Below are positions 12,720 through 21,646 of a stretch of 64,000 bases of DNA, piece after piece. The stretch lies in contig CAJXNP010000019.1 in NCBI GenBank assembly GCA_913057175.1, forward strand, positions 80,581-144,580, written 5' to 3'. Position numbers and translations under genes: made by a program. Below the pieces are notes generated by a model, which had not been told where the DNA came from, did not search any database, and saw only the letters and a list, made by a program, of their open reading frames with translations. The stretch's first letter is position 1. The number at the start of each line of letters is the position of its first letter. The stretch is from an uncultured Cytophagales bacterium. GTDB lineage: Bacteria; Bacteroidota; Bacteroidia; Cytophagales; Cyclobacteriaceae.

Positions 12720-13259
12720 TTGGAAGACAGGGAACTTTTAGAGAAAATCAGGAACCCGGAAAGCCGCAATTTTGGCTTTAACCAGTTGGTGAGAAACTAT
12801 CAGCAGAGGATTTACTGGCACATCAGGAAAATGGTGATCGACCATGATGATGCGGATGATCTTGTCCAGGAAGTATTTGTGAAGGTCTGGAAAAACCTGG
12901 ATAAATTTCGTGAGGATTCCCAGTTATATACCTGGATCTACAAGATTGCTACCAATGAATGTTTGAATTTTCTCAGAAAGAAAAGGAACAAATTCTTTTT
13001 TCCCATTCATGACCTGGAGAGTGAATTAACTCACAAACTGGAAAGCGGCATTCATTTAGATGGAGAGGAAGTTCAGCTAAAACTTCAAAAAGCCCTTTTA
13101 AAACTTCCCGACAAGCAAAGAATGGTATTTAATATGAAATACTTCGATGACATGAAATACGAAGAAATTTCGGAAATAACGGGTACAAGCGTAGGAAGCC
13201 TCAAGGCAAACTACCACCATGCCGTAAAAAAACTGGAAGATTATTTAACTTTAAATTAA
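12720..13259 (+). CDS. ECF-type RNA polymerase sigma factor
   Basis: A 179-residue sigma-70 family protein. Region 2 includes DDADDLVQEVFVKVWKNL (about 41-58) and TWIYKIATNECLNFLR. Region 4 (about 120-175) includes the helix-turn-helix YEEISEITGTSVGSLKANYH. ECF factors direct RNA polymerase to stress or envelope genes. The start is TTG at 12720: no ATG occurs between it and the upstream in-frame stop, and family proteins begin just here. The following two genes look like its operon (43 nt and 10 nt gaps), suggesting sigma, membrane regulator and periplasmic sensor. Confidence 0.93.
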   Translation: MEDRELLEKIRNPESRNFGFNQLVRNYQQRIYWHIRKMVIDHDDADDLVQEVFVKVWKNLDKFREDSQLYTWIYKIATNECLNFLRKKRNKFFFPIHDLESELTHKLESGIHLDGEEVQLKLQKALLKLPDKQRMVFNMKYFDDMKYEEISEITGTSVGSLKANYHHAVKKLEDYLTLN

Positions 13260-13302
13260 ACCTTTGATACAGACAATTGTCTAAGGAACAAATCGGAAAA
13301 TA

Positions 13303-13752
13303 ATGAAACTGGACGATTCACATAAAAAAAATATTTATAAAGTACCGGATGGTTATTTCGATGAATTACCCGGCAAAATCCAGAAACAAATCGAAGCTGA
13401 AAAGACAAAAAGCCTGCTCCCTGAATGGAATTGGTCATTTGCTTTAAAAATTGCCGCTCCTATCATGGCAGCGGTATTATTGGTTTTCATTTTTGTTATT
13501 AAAAGACCAAACACCAGCCAGCAACCGCTAAGCTATGAAGATATTCTGGATGAAGTAAGCGTGGAAGGAATGATCTCGTACCTTGAGATGACCGATGTGA
13601 CTTCCGATGAAATCATGGAAAATATTAACCTGGCAGAAATAGAAGGCACTTTTGATGAATTTAATGAAGAAATACTTTTTGAAGATGAGGTAGATGAAGC
13701 AATGCTCGACGCATTGTTTCAGGAATACAATATTGATTTAGACGATATTTAA
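13303..13752 (+). CDS. single-pass membrane protein, candidate anti-sigma factor
   Basis: 149 residues: a charged N-terminal cytoplasmic part with the short motif YKVPDGYFDELP (about 10-21), one membrane segment (about 47-64), and a very acidic C-terminal part with two 'EDILDEVSVEGMISYLEM..'-like helices. No zinc-binding anti-sigma motif is present. Position directly after an ECF sigma gene and single-pass topology suggest it restrains that factor, which is inference only. Small proteins of this make-up are common after ECF sigma genes in this phylum but have no named function that I know. Confidence 0.7.
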   Translation: MKLDDSHKKNIYKVPDGYFDELPGKIQKQIEAEKTKSLLPEWNWSFALKIAAPIMAAVLLVFIFVIKRPNTSQQPLSYEDILDEVSVEGMISYLEMTDVTSDEIMENINLAEIEGTFDEFNEEILFEDEVDEAMLDALFQEYNIDLDDI

Positions 13753-13762
13753 TACAGAGAAA

Positions 13763-14272
13763 ATGAAAAGGCTGATTTTAGTAATATTTATTTTTTGGAA
13801 TGGCATTCTCCTGGCTCAGGATGAAACTCCTCAGGTGAACAAGGAAATGATGGAAAAAATTGAAGCTGCAAGAATAGGATTAATCACCGAACGTCTGGAG
13901 TTAACTCCTGAACAAGCTGAAAAATTCTGGCCGATATACAGAGAGTTTGCTCAAGAGAGAAGGAGTATTCAGCAAAACCTGCGCGAATTACGACAAGAAG
14001 CAAACACTGGAAACATAAGCGAAGATCAAAGTAAAGAGTTGGTCAAAAAAGCTTACGATCTCAAACAACGAGAATTATCACTTGAAAAAACATATTCCGA
14101 TCGATTGATGGAAGTCATTACTGCCAGGCAGTTAATGTCACTTCGTCAAGCCGAGACGGATTTCAGGGATGAGCTGATCAGAAGGATCCAACAGAGGAAC
14201 GATAGCCAGCTTCGAAGGCAGGAGATGAGAGACAGAAGGGAAGAATTTTTGAAGGAGAAAAGAGGGAACTAA
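13763..14272 (+). CDS. Spy/CpxP-like periplasmic helical protein
   Basis: Signal peptide (about 1-19, ending LLAQ), then an all-helical, highly charged region with LELTPEQAEKFWPIYREF (about 46-63), a variant of the LTxxQ motif of Spy/CpxP periplasmic chaperone and metal-resistance proteins. A second helix pair contains 'LMEVITARQLMSLRQAE', and the tail is Arg/Glu rich. It begins 10 nt after the candidate anti-sigma gene. I infer a periplasmic sensor or chaperone reporting to that pair. Confidence 0.75.
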   Translation: MKRLILVIFIFWNGILLAQDETPQVNKEMMEKIEAARIGLITERLELTPEQAEKFWPIYREFAQERRSIQQNLRELRQEANTGNISEDQSKELVKKAYDLKQRELSLEKTYSDRLMEVITARQLMSLRQAETDFRDELIRRIQQRNDSQLRRQEMRDRREEFLKEKRGN

Positions 14273-14381
14273 AGGATTTCGGATTGGGGATTTTGGATTT
14301 CGGATAGCTGATTTTTGTTAAAATGGAAATGGTTGAAAGTTGATGGTGATTTTTTGCAGGAGGCTTAAAAAACTGATTTAT
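14273..14381. repeat. phrase-type low-complexity spacer
   Basis: GGATTTCGGATTGGGGATTT and a second GGATTTCGGAT (14275-14306), then GGTTGAAAGTTGATGG (14331-14346). The GGTTGAAAGTT phrase recurs at 15450, 32218 and, inverted, 32898-32925. Confidence 0.6.
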
Positions 14382-15428
14382 ATGGTTGCTGGCAAATTGA
14401 TCATGATCATTTTGCCGGTTTTCTTTTTTTGTGGACAAATAAAAGCGCAAAACGCTTACTATGATTCCTTGCTCAATGCCACACTTGCACAGGATTCGTT
14501 ATTTCTGGAAGAGTTGCTGAGTGATTCCCTTTCCTTTCTTGATCTGCTGGATAGCATGGTAAATCTGTCCGAACCGAAATCTTATTTATCGGCCAGAATG
14601 AGCTATACTAGTGCCATTGCATATGCTGGAAGGAATTTTGGCGTAAGCCAATATGGGTTTTCAGCCGGTTTAAGTTATTACCACAAATCAGGACTGTTTG
14701 CTGATGCTACCGGATTCTGGAACAGTGATATTACCCCGAAATACAATCCAACGATCACATCGATTGGTTATATGGGATTTATGGGTAAAAGATTCACCTA
14801 CATGACCTCATATGATCATTACTTCTATCAGGAAAATGAAACCGATGACCTGCTAGCTTCCTATCCATTAACAAATGCTCTTAGCTTATCCGGATATTAT
14901 GACATAAAATTTATCTCTGTCGGCACTGATTACAGCTTTATGTTTGGCGATGAATCTGCTCACCGCATCAGGCTAAACTTGATAGGTAGATTGAAGTGGC
15001 ATAAAAAATGGATCTTTGACAAAATATCTTTTTCGCCAGGATTGTCTATGCTGGCCGGAAATCAAAATATATTCACCATCAGCCAGAGCTATCAATTCAA
15101 TCGTGAGGATTTTCAGAAATATCTTATTGACAAATACGGTTATAACGATTTATACACATTAAGACAAAATCGGCCACGAGCTTTTCGTCTATTAGTTGCA
15201 ACTGAAGCAGCTGGTTTTCTTTATTTATATGAAGAAGAAACTTCCCGTAATGTCTTCGGAATCATGAATTATTCCATTTCCGCACCCGTTTACTTTACTG
15301 TCGACAAATTCACTTTTGCACTAAGCTACAACCTTAATTTTCCGGTAGCCCTACCTGGTGAAGAGGTGACCTACGATCCGAATAGCTATTTTAATGCTTC
15401 ATTGCTATACAACGTCTTTTTCAAGTAG
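14382..15428 (+). CDS. probable outer-membrane beta-barrel protein
   Basis: About 348 residues from the ATG at 14382, which puts a clean signal peptide (MVAGKLIMIILPVFFFCG, cut near KAQ) at the N terminus; the frame extends upstream to 14340. A short acidic Leu/Ser-rich linker follows. From about residue 65 on, the protein shows alternating aromatic and hydrophobic strands (SYTSAIAYAG, YGFSAGLSYYH) typical of a barrel, ending in a terminal strand with Phe (YNVFFK). I do not recognise the family. It is separated from the upstream operon by phrase-type DNA. Confidence 0.65.
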   Translation: MVAGKLIMIILPVFFFCGQIKAQNAYYDSLLNATLAQDSLFLEELLSDSLSFLDLLDSMVNLSEPKSYLSARMSYTSAIAYAGRNFGVSQYGFSAGLSYYHKSGLFADATGFWNSDITPKYNPTITSIGYMGFMGKRFTYMTSYDHYFYQENETDDLLASYPLTNALSLSGYYDIKFISVGTDYSFMFGDESAHRIRLNLIGRLKWHKKWIFDKISFSPGLSMLAGNQNIFTISQSYQFNREDFQKYLIDKYGYNDLYTLRQNRPRAFRLLVATEAAGFLYLYEEETSRNVFGIMNYSISAPVYFTVDKFTFALSYNLNFPVALPGEEVTYDPNSYFNASLLYNVFFK

Positions 15429-15662
15429 GGCAACGAAGCTGAAAGCTCAAAGTTGAAAGGCTGTGTAGGTATTCAGTTATTTTGAGAACAACCCGGAAAG
15501 TAAAAATTCACTACCAATATGAAGTAATACCTAATGTCCAACTTCCCAATACCTAATTTTCCAATACCCAAATAACTCAGTCACTTTTTTCGATTGCTTT
15601 TTCTTATGATTTTTGTTTCAAACTAAAGCAAGATTCGATTATGTTTGGTTTAAACAACGACT
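15429..15662. repeat. phrase-type low-complexity spacer before xseA
   Basis: Contains AAAGTTGAAAGG (about 15449-15460) and a run of CCAATACCTAA-like phrases at 15531-15583. Read on the minus strand this run gives TGAGTTATTTGGGTATTGG, nearly the same phrase order as the spacer between trpB and trpA (28349-28385). Confidence 0.65.
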
Positions 15663-16973
15663 ATGAAGCATTACTCCTTGCTTGAATTAAATCAGGAAAT
15701 TTCAGAGGTATTGAACAACCATCTGGAACCGTCTTACTGGGTGATTGCTGAGATCAGCCAGGTACAAGTCAATCAGAAAGGCCATTGCTACTTAGAACTC
15801 GTGGAGAAAGAAAACAACTCCCTTTTGGCTAAAATGCGTGGAACAATCTGGTCCTACACCTATCGAAACCTGATTACCTGGTTTGAGAAAATGACTCAGC
15901 AAACACTCAAACCGGGAATGAAAATTTTGTTCAATGCCGTGGTTCAATATCACGAATTATATGGCTTGAGCCTGAATATCCGGGACATTGACGCCAATTT
16001 CACACTGGGAGAAAGGGCGCTAAGGAAAGTCGAAATCATAGAAAAACTGAAGGAAGAAGGTGTGTTTGAAATGAACAAGAACCTTTCCCTTCCACTTGTT
16101 CCGCAAAGAGTAGCCATTATCAGCTCGCCTACCGCAGCTGGGTTCGGGGATTTTAGGGACCAGCTTCATCATAATTCCTATCAATATCAATTTCATACTC
16201 AACTATTCCCGGCAGTAATGCAGGGCCAGGAAGCTGAAACATCAATTATCGCCGCCATGCATCAAATTTTTTCCAGTGTTAATGACTTCGACTTACTTGT
16301 CATGATCAGAGGAGGAGGGGCATCCGTTGACCTGGATTGTTTTGATAGCTATGAACTATCGGCACATGTGGCTCAATTTCCACTTCCGGTCATTACGGGT
16401 ATCGGTCATGACAGAGACGAAACCATTTGTGATCTGGTCGCCCACACCAAATTGAAAACCCCAACGGCGGTTTCCGAATTTCTCGTAACCGGAATGAGAA
16501 ACTATGAAGAGAAAATAGATGACCTGTTTTATTCTATTTATCAGGCTGTCAATTTGAGATTGAATGAAGAAAGTCTATTTATCGAGCGGATCATCCATCA
16601 AATGGAACGATCTTTCCACCAATCAGCTAACAAACATCTGAAAAAACTGGATCAGTTAATCGCTTCAATGAATCATTCCGTTTATAATTGCCTGAACAGG
16701 GAATCAAAACAGTTGGATCGATTCAATGAAAATCTGAAATTAAAAGCTCCTAAATTGATAAAATCACAATCTGATAAATTGCACCATTTTCAGAAATTTC
16801 TGGAAGCAGTCGATCCTGAAAAAACACTGAGAAGAGGGTTTTCCATTTCAAAAATCAATGGAGTTTCACTTAAAAACTATTCAAAACAGATCAAAAAAGG
16901 AGATGTTCTCGAAACCATTGCCGATAACCTGACTTTACATAGTGAAATCAATCAAATTGAAAAAAAGAGATAA
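15663..16973 (+). CDS. xseA: exodeoxyribonuclease VII large subunit
   Basis: Catalytic subunit of exonuclease VII, which degrades single-stranded DNA from both ends. An N-terminal OB fold (about 1-105; 'YWVIAEISQVQVNQKGHCYL') is followed by the catalytic domain with PQRVAIISSPTAAGFGDF (about 147), DLLVMIRGGGASVDLDCFD (about 217), ITGIGHDRDETICD (about 246) and KTPTAVSEFL. A coiled-coil region and a C-terminal segment (RRGFSISKINGV) complete it. The length of 436 residues is normal. The stop is 2 nt before xseB, so the two are co-translated. Confidence 0.96.
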   Translation: MKHYSLLELNQEISEVLNNHLEPSYWVIAEISQVQVNQKGHCYLELVEKENNSLLAKMRGTIWSYTYRNLITWFEKMTQQTLKPGMKILFNAVVQYHELYGLSLNIRDIDANFTLGERALRKVEIIEKLKEEGVFEMNKNLSLPLVPQRVAIISSPTAAGFGDFRDQLHHNSYQYQFHTQLFPAVMQGQEAETSIIAAMHQIFSSVNDFDLLVMIRGGGASVDLDCFDSYELSAHVAQFPLPVITGIGHDRDETICDLVAHTKLKTPTAVSEFLVTGMRNYEEKIDDLFYSIYQAVNLRLNEESLFIERIIHQMERSFHQSANKHLKKLDQLIASMNHSVYNCLNRESKQLDRFNENLKLKAPKLIKSQSDKLHHFQKFLEAVDPEKTLRRGFSISKINGVSLKNYSKQIKKGDVLETIADNLTLHSEINQIEKKR

Positions 16974-16975
16974 TA

Positions 16976-17173
16976 ATGGAAAAAGAAACATTCAGTTATA
17001 AAAAAGCACTGCTGGAAATTGAAGAAATTGTTGCTAAAATTGATTCGGAAGAGGTGGATGTTGATGAACTCTCCGAATTAGTCAAAAAAGCCTCCGAACT
17101 TATCAAAAAGTGCAAAAGTAAATTAAAGGATACCGGAGAGGATCTGGAAAAGGTAATTTCAGATCTGGAATAA
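16976..17173 (+). CDS. xseB: exodeoxyribonuclease VII small subunit
   Basis: A 65-residue two-helix protein with the family signature FSYKKALLEIEEIVAKID and the second helix LSELVKKASELIKKCKSKL. Several copies coat the coiled coil of each XseA. It starts 2 nt after xseA and ends the operon. Confidence 0.93.
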   Translation: MEKETFSYKKALLEIEEIVAKIDSEEVDVDELSELVKKASELIKKCKSKLKDTGEDLEKVISDLE

Positions 17174-17331
17174 ATTATACAATATCTATCTGACAAAACT
17201 ATTCATTCCGGATAGTCAACAACCATTTATCACAACCAACCCGACGTTAATTTTCATAAATCATTTTCTTATATTTAGCGAGAATGGTATTAGTTTTCAG
17301 GTATCAACATAAATCATAAGGATTAACAATA

Positions 17332-18777
17332 TTGAAACTGGAAAATAAAAATATTGGATCACAATACAACCTGATCAATACTATCGCGATCATTGCAATC
17401 GCTGGCACATTATTTATTCTGATAGTTTTAATAATTTTTTATGGATGGCCGAGGGAAAGCAACCGGTTTCTCTATGTTTTTACTATTCTCTTGTTTGTCT
17501 GTGCGATCATAGCAAATAACACTGACCACCCAACTTTAGCTAAATACCTGATCTGCTACACACCTATCCTATTTACCATGGCAATTTCTGTCGTCAATAA
17601 GAGGATCGGTCCTATTTACATCAATGATTACTATGTTTCGAGGATTGTTATCCTCATTGTCTCTATTTTGCCCATATTACTTTTTAAGCACAACAAATAT
17701 GTACACTTAGTCCTTACAATGCTTCCGGCTTTTTTGTGTATTATTTTCTTCGATCCGATCCATCGTTGGTTTGAGGTTGGGATCTTTCAAACGGGGTATG
17801 TTGATGAAACTTATTTTTTGACCAACTTCGTCATGGCCATGAGTTATGTGGGTCTGAATGGTTTCATTTATAGCATCAAGAAAAAGAATGACCTTTATTT
17901 CGATAAAATTGTGAGTGATTCGGAAAGATTGAAAATGCAGTATAAAAAGCTCCAGGATCTGAATCGGGAAATTGAAGATCAGAACAACACGATTTCTGGC
18001 CAAAATACTAAGTTGAAAGAATTCTCTCATCAGTTGTCAATAAAAGTAGAATCACGTACAAGTGAGCTCACTAAACTCAACCAGGAGCTTGCTGAACAAA
18101 ATGCACGGTTGGAGCAATTTACCTTTACAACTGCACACAATTTAAAGTCACCGGTTACTCAAATAAAAGGATTATTGAACCTTATCAACTATGAAAATGG
18201 TATTTCAAAAAATGTAAAAGAATTACTTAAAAAAATAAATGCCAGTTGCATGAACCTGGAAGAGGTGATCAGTGACCTCAACAAGATCCTGAATATCAAA
18301 AATGACAGCCATATTGTTGAAACTTTTAATATTTCTGAAATTGCAGACCATATCATTGTAGGTCTGAAGGATGATATTCATAAAAAAAAGATTACTGTTC
18401 ACAGGAAATATCATGCTATCATTGAATTTCATTCCATCAAGGCATTTATTTATTCCATCCTTTTCAACCTGATCAACAACGCTGTCAAGTATTCTGACCC
18501 CACAAAAGAAGACCCCATTATTGACATCCGGATCGACTTAAAGGAAAATCGTCTTTATATCAGGATTTCAGATAATGGTGTGGGTTTCGATCAGAAAATG
18601 GCAGGTGACAAGGTCTTTCAACTCTATCAACGATTTAACACATCTGTGCAGGGAAAAGGGCTTGGCTTGTATATTGTTAAAACACAGATCGATATCCTGA
18701 ATGGTCAGATAAATGTTTCAAGTCAGCCTGACCAGGGCACTCAATTTGAAATTTATATTCCTGATTTTTCTACTTAA
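17332..18777 (+). CDS. orphan membrane histidine kinase
   Basis: About six membrane segments in the first 180 residues, then a coiled coil (about 190-265), a HisKA-type dimerisation segment with phospho-acceptor His about 269 (TTAHNLKSPV), and a HATPase domain with NLINNAVKYSD, DNGVGFDQ and GKGLGLYIVKTQ. The start is TTG at 17332, the only initiator-like codon before the first membrane segment. No response regulator is nearby, so the partner is unknown, as is the signal sensed by the multi-pass region. It converges on the next gene, and both stop codons interlock in TTAA at 18774-18777. Confidence 0.9.
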   Translation: MKLENKNIGSQYNLINTIAIIAIAGTLFILIVLIIFYGWPRESNRFLYVFTILLFVCAIIANNTDHPTLAKYLICYTPILFTMAISVVNKRIGPIYINDYYVSRIVILIVSILPILLFKHNKYVHLVLTMLPAFLCIIFFDPIHRWFEVGIFQTGYVDETYFLTNFVMAMSYVGLNGFIYSIKKKNDLYFDKIVSDSERLKMQYKKLQDLNREIEDQNNTISGQNTKLKEFSHQLSIKVESRTSELTKLNQELAEQNARLEQFTFTTAHNLKSPVTQIKGLLNLINYENGISKNVKELLKKINASCMNLEEVISDLNKILNIKNDSHIVETFNISEIADHIIVGLKDDIHKKKITVHRKYHAIIEFHSIKAFIYSILFNLINNAVKYSDPTKEDPIIDIRIDLKENRLYIRISDNGVGFDQKMAGDKVFQLYQRFNTSVQGKGLGLYIVKTQIDILNGQINVSSQPDQGTQFEIYIPDFST

Positions 18778-21401
18778 AATTGAACGGATACTCCTCCATT
18801 TCCATCAAAATTCAGAAATGAAGCAACACCCACCCTTACTCCAAACTCCCAGAAACTTCCATCCTGGAAAGAAGTGATTGTCTCCATCTTGAGGAATTTA
18901 AATACATTGTCAAAACCGATTCCGACTTCGAAATAATTTTCCGACGTTTTGGTTGCCAGGTAATTGGCAAACACATATTCCTTGAATCCTTTTCTCCTCA
19001 GCCCTTTTATTTGTGAAAACAATAACCTAGAAGGATGGTATTCCATAAAACCAGAAAAATGTTTGTCTGCAGTGCTGTGCCGGTAATAGTTCAGCAATCG
19101 GTAAGAAGTCAAGCCTTTTGCCGGTAAAAAAGGCGATTGATTGCCCATAAAATGCTTAAAATCCATGAAATATTCCGGGGTATTGCCGATAAATGCGCCT
19201 ACATCAATGGCCGTTTTAAGTATGTTTCTCCCAAATTCTACTTCATCTTTGATGTTGAGGTTTAAATGGTGAAAATCGGCATTTCCCTCGACTTGCCGGA
19301 GTCCCTGTCTGTAGTCAAACAGGAAGACAGGAGCCCTACTTTTAAGTTCGTAGTAGTGCTCATTTCTCTTTCCAAAGCGCAGACCTGGACGAAATTGAAG
19401 GTTTGCCGTAAAAATTAAGGCTTCGTGAGGATTAAATTTTGTATCCGGAAGTTCAGCATTTTCCGGGGCATTTTCGGTGTATTCCCTGTCCTTTACATTA
19501 ATAACCTTGAAATCGGAATTATTTTCTAAAGAAGAACGATGACTCCACTCTATCCCTGTTCTCAACTTCAGTTTTTTGGTCAGATCCTTTTCATAACGAA
19601 AGGAAACAAATTCCTTTTCATAAATTTTCATGAAATTTTGTTCAAGGAAAAGAGAGGTGAAACTGTTGACTGTTGGGTGGATCGGGTTATCACCATTGAA
19701 TTGATAAACATACTTTCCTCCATTAATTCGTAAACTACTTCTCATAAACCGAGGACCATAATCGTATTGCATGCCGAGCCTGTAATAAACATCCTTGCCT
19801 GAAAAACCATACCGGGCCAATCCATAGGTTTTGAAGTACCGGAGCTTTTCAAACGTTTTGGTGAAATCAAGCTGCGATTCGAGGTTGAAGCCTTCCACCG
19901 TATTGTATTCAAACCGAATCCTATTGAGATTGAGGTGGGCCTTTTCCCCGACATCATATCGACCACCGGTGATAATGTGCCAGGGCAAAAAGGATTTCTT
20001 GTCTCTTGTTGTCGTGGTATCTCCGTCCGCTTCCTTTTTATTGACTTCTGCCAGGCTGTCCAGCCACTGGTAGCCTTTTATTTCATTTTCATTTAGTGGA
20101 ATCGGCCTGTTTTCCGACCAGTAGGCTGAATCATAATCATATGCCAGCGAATCAATTTTGAGCTCCTTATTGAACACCACCAGTGGCTCATCCAGCTTTT
20201 GTCTTTCGGATTTTTCATAGGAACGAAGGATGGTTCTAAGTTCTTTCGTCGTCACTTCCTCTCCCTCTGTCAGCTTTTCCTGGATGGATTTGGTGTTTTC
20301 CTTATCCGCAAGCTGATCCAGGTCTTCTGCAAATTCTTCTTCAGATTTTTCATCCACTACCAGCACTTCATGAGGAAGGTCCGGATTGAGTGTTACCTGG
20401 TAATTGCTTACCGATGCGAGATAATTAAATTCAAACATGAATCCCCAGAATTTCCCTTTTATATAGAATTTATGGCTTACCGGAAGCCAAACATTTGTCT
20501 CGATAGGTTGATAGATCTGTTCAATATCGATATTGATCCCAAGCTGAACAGTCCGGAAATCCAAACTATGAATGCTGAAGTAATCTTCCACAATATAAAT
20601 GACTCCTTCCACCACATTTTCCCCCGAAACCCTGGGTATTACCCTGATCTTGCTGATCTCGTAATCTTTATCCCTTGTCGTTCCAAGGTATTCAAATCGG
20701 TAATAAGCAAATGCTTTGGGAGATAACGGTGAAACAAGATCACCGATCTTTGGTTCATAAAAACTTCCGCTGACAAATTCCATCGGATCACTTTCATTTT
20801 CCGGACCGGAGCTTCTCACCGAAATAATCCTTTCGGAATAAGTTGCAGGACGTTTGTATTTTATTTCACTTATTGTCTCACTGACAAACAGCTTGGTCGA
20901 ATCGATCCCTTCCTTTTTCAGCTGTTTCCTCACAAAAAAAGGAGAGTCAATCAACCGACCTTTTCCTTTCATGTAAACCCTGGCCGAGAAAGAATCGATC
21001 TGCTGGGTATGATACTTTGCTTTGGCAATAGCTTTTCGCATAATGGCGTAAGCCGGATCCTCATCCTTCCCGGAAATGACTATGTTCCGAAGCATGACTA
21101 TCTCGCTCTTCAGAAAAACATTCCGTTCGATGTTATTATTCTTTAAATCAACTTCCAGCTCTTTACTTTCATATCCTAAATACTGAAAGACCAGGTGATA
21201 AACGCCCGGTGTTAATTGGATCTCATAATATCCTGCATCATTGGATACGGAACCTGTGCCCAATTCTTTAATGAAAATCGTGGTGTTGGGAAGAGGTTCT
21301 CCTTCTTCGTCTGTTACATGTCCAAAAACCTTGGATTGGCCTTGAGAATAGGATAAAGATATTGTACTGAGGAAGAAGATCAGACTGAAAAGCTGCTTCA
21401 T
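18774..21401 (-). CDS. DUF5686 outer-membrane protein with carboxypeptidase-like regulatory domain
   Basis: Signal peptide (about 1-19), then a CarboxypepD_reg-like beta sandwich (about 23-110; VFGHVTDEEGEPLPNTTIFI, YHLVFQYLGYESKE), then a DUF5686 region (about 115-875) that ends in many beta strands and a C-terminal GGVSVQF typical of an outer-membrane barrel. The architecture resembles TonB-dependent transporters, but no TonB plug is visible. The family is widespread in Bacteroidota and its role is unknown. It has its own promoter-like sequence 17 nt upstream of the ATG. Confidence 0.88.
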   Translation of the reverse strand: MKQLFSLIFFLSTISLSYSQGQSKVFGHVTDEEGEPLPNTTIFIKELGTGSVSNDAGYYEIQLTPGVYHLVFQYLGYESKELEVDLKNNNIERNVFLKSEIVMLRNIVISGKDEDPAYAIMRKAIAKAKYHTQQIDSFSARVYMKGKGRLIDSPFFVRKQLKKEGIDSTKLFVSETISEIKYKRPATYSERIISVRSSGPENESDPMEFVSGSFYEPKIGDLVSPLSPKAFAYYRFEYLGTTRDKDYEISKIRVIPRVSGENVVEGVIYIVEDYFSIHSLDFRTVQLGINIDIEQIYQPIETNVWLPVSHKFYIKGKFWGFMFEFNYLASVSNYQVTLNPDLPHEVLVVDEKSEEEFAEDLDQLADKENTKSIQEKLTEGEEVTTKELRTILRSYEKSERQKLDEPLVVFNKELKIDSLAYDYDSAYWSENRPIPLNENEIKGYQWLDSLAEVNKKEADGDTTTTRDKKSFLPWHIITGGRYDVGEKAHLNLNRIRFEYNTVEGFNLESQLDFTKTFEKLRYFKTYGLARYGFSGKDVYYRLGMQYDYGPRFMRSSLRINGGKYVYQFNGDNPIHPTVNSFTSLFLEQNFMKIYEKEFVSFRYEKDLTKKLKLRTGIEWSHRSSLENNSDFKVINVKDREYTENAPENAELPDTKFNPHEALIFTANLQFRPGLRFGKRNEHYYELKSRAPVFLFDYRQGLRQVEGNADFHHLNLNIKDEVEFGRNILKTAIDVGAFIGNTPEYFMDFKHFMGNQSPFLPAKGLTSYRLLNYYRHSTADKHFSGFMEYHPSRLLFSQIKGLRRKGFKEYVFANYLATKTSENYFEVGIGFDNVFKFLKMETITSFQDGSFWEFGVRVGVASFLNFDGNGGVSVQF

Positions 21402-21418
21402 GGATTTTGGTTGTTACA

Positions 21419-21452
21419 CAAAAATAGATCGTAATTTTTCTTTTGTCTACAA
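21419..21452 (-). promoter_or_regulatory. promoter of the DUF5686 gene
   Basis: On the minus strand TTG (21452-21450), 23 nt, then TATTTTTG (21426-21419), an exact TAnnTTTG box. The ATG follows 17 nt later, giving a leader of roughly 10-12 nt. Confidence 0.6.
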
Positions 21453-21646
21453 GATGCTTAAAAGTAAGGTTTAGGATGCATGGGTAGGAGAGATTTTTTG
21501 TTAAAGAAGGTTAAATCAAAATTATTGGCTAAGAATTGGAATTAAGAAATCTTTGACTCATCAAATTTGAAAATTAGGATAAAAATATGGAAGTTGTAGA
21601 TATTAGCCCTAAGAAATCCTTAAGCCTGTAGTTAATTCTATAAAGC

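Noticed and set aside
14178..14450. 90-codon open frame (minus)
   Set aside because: Antisense to two genes. Its PKSKIPNPKS segment is just the translation of the low-complexity spacer.
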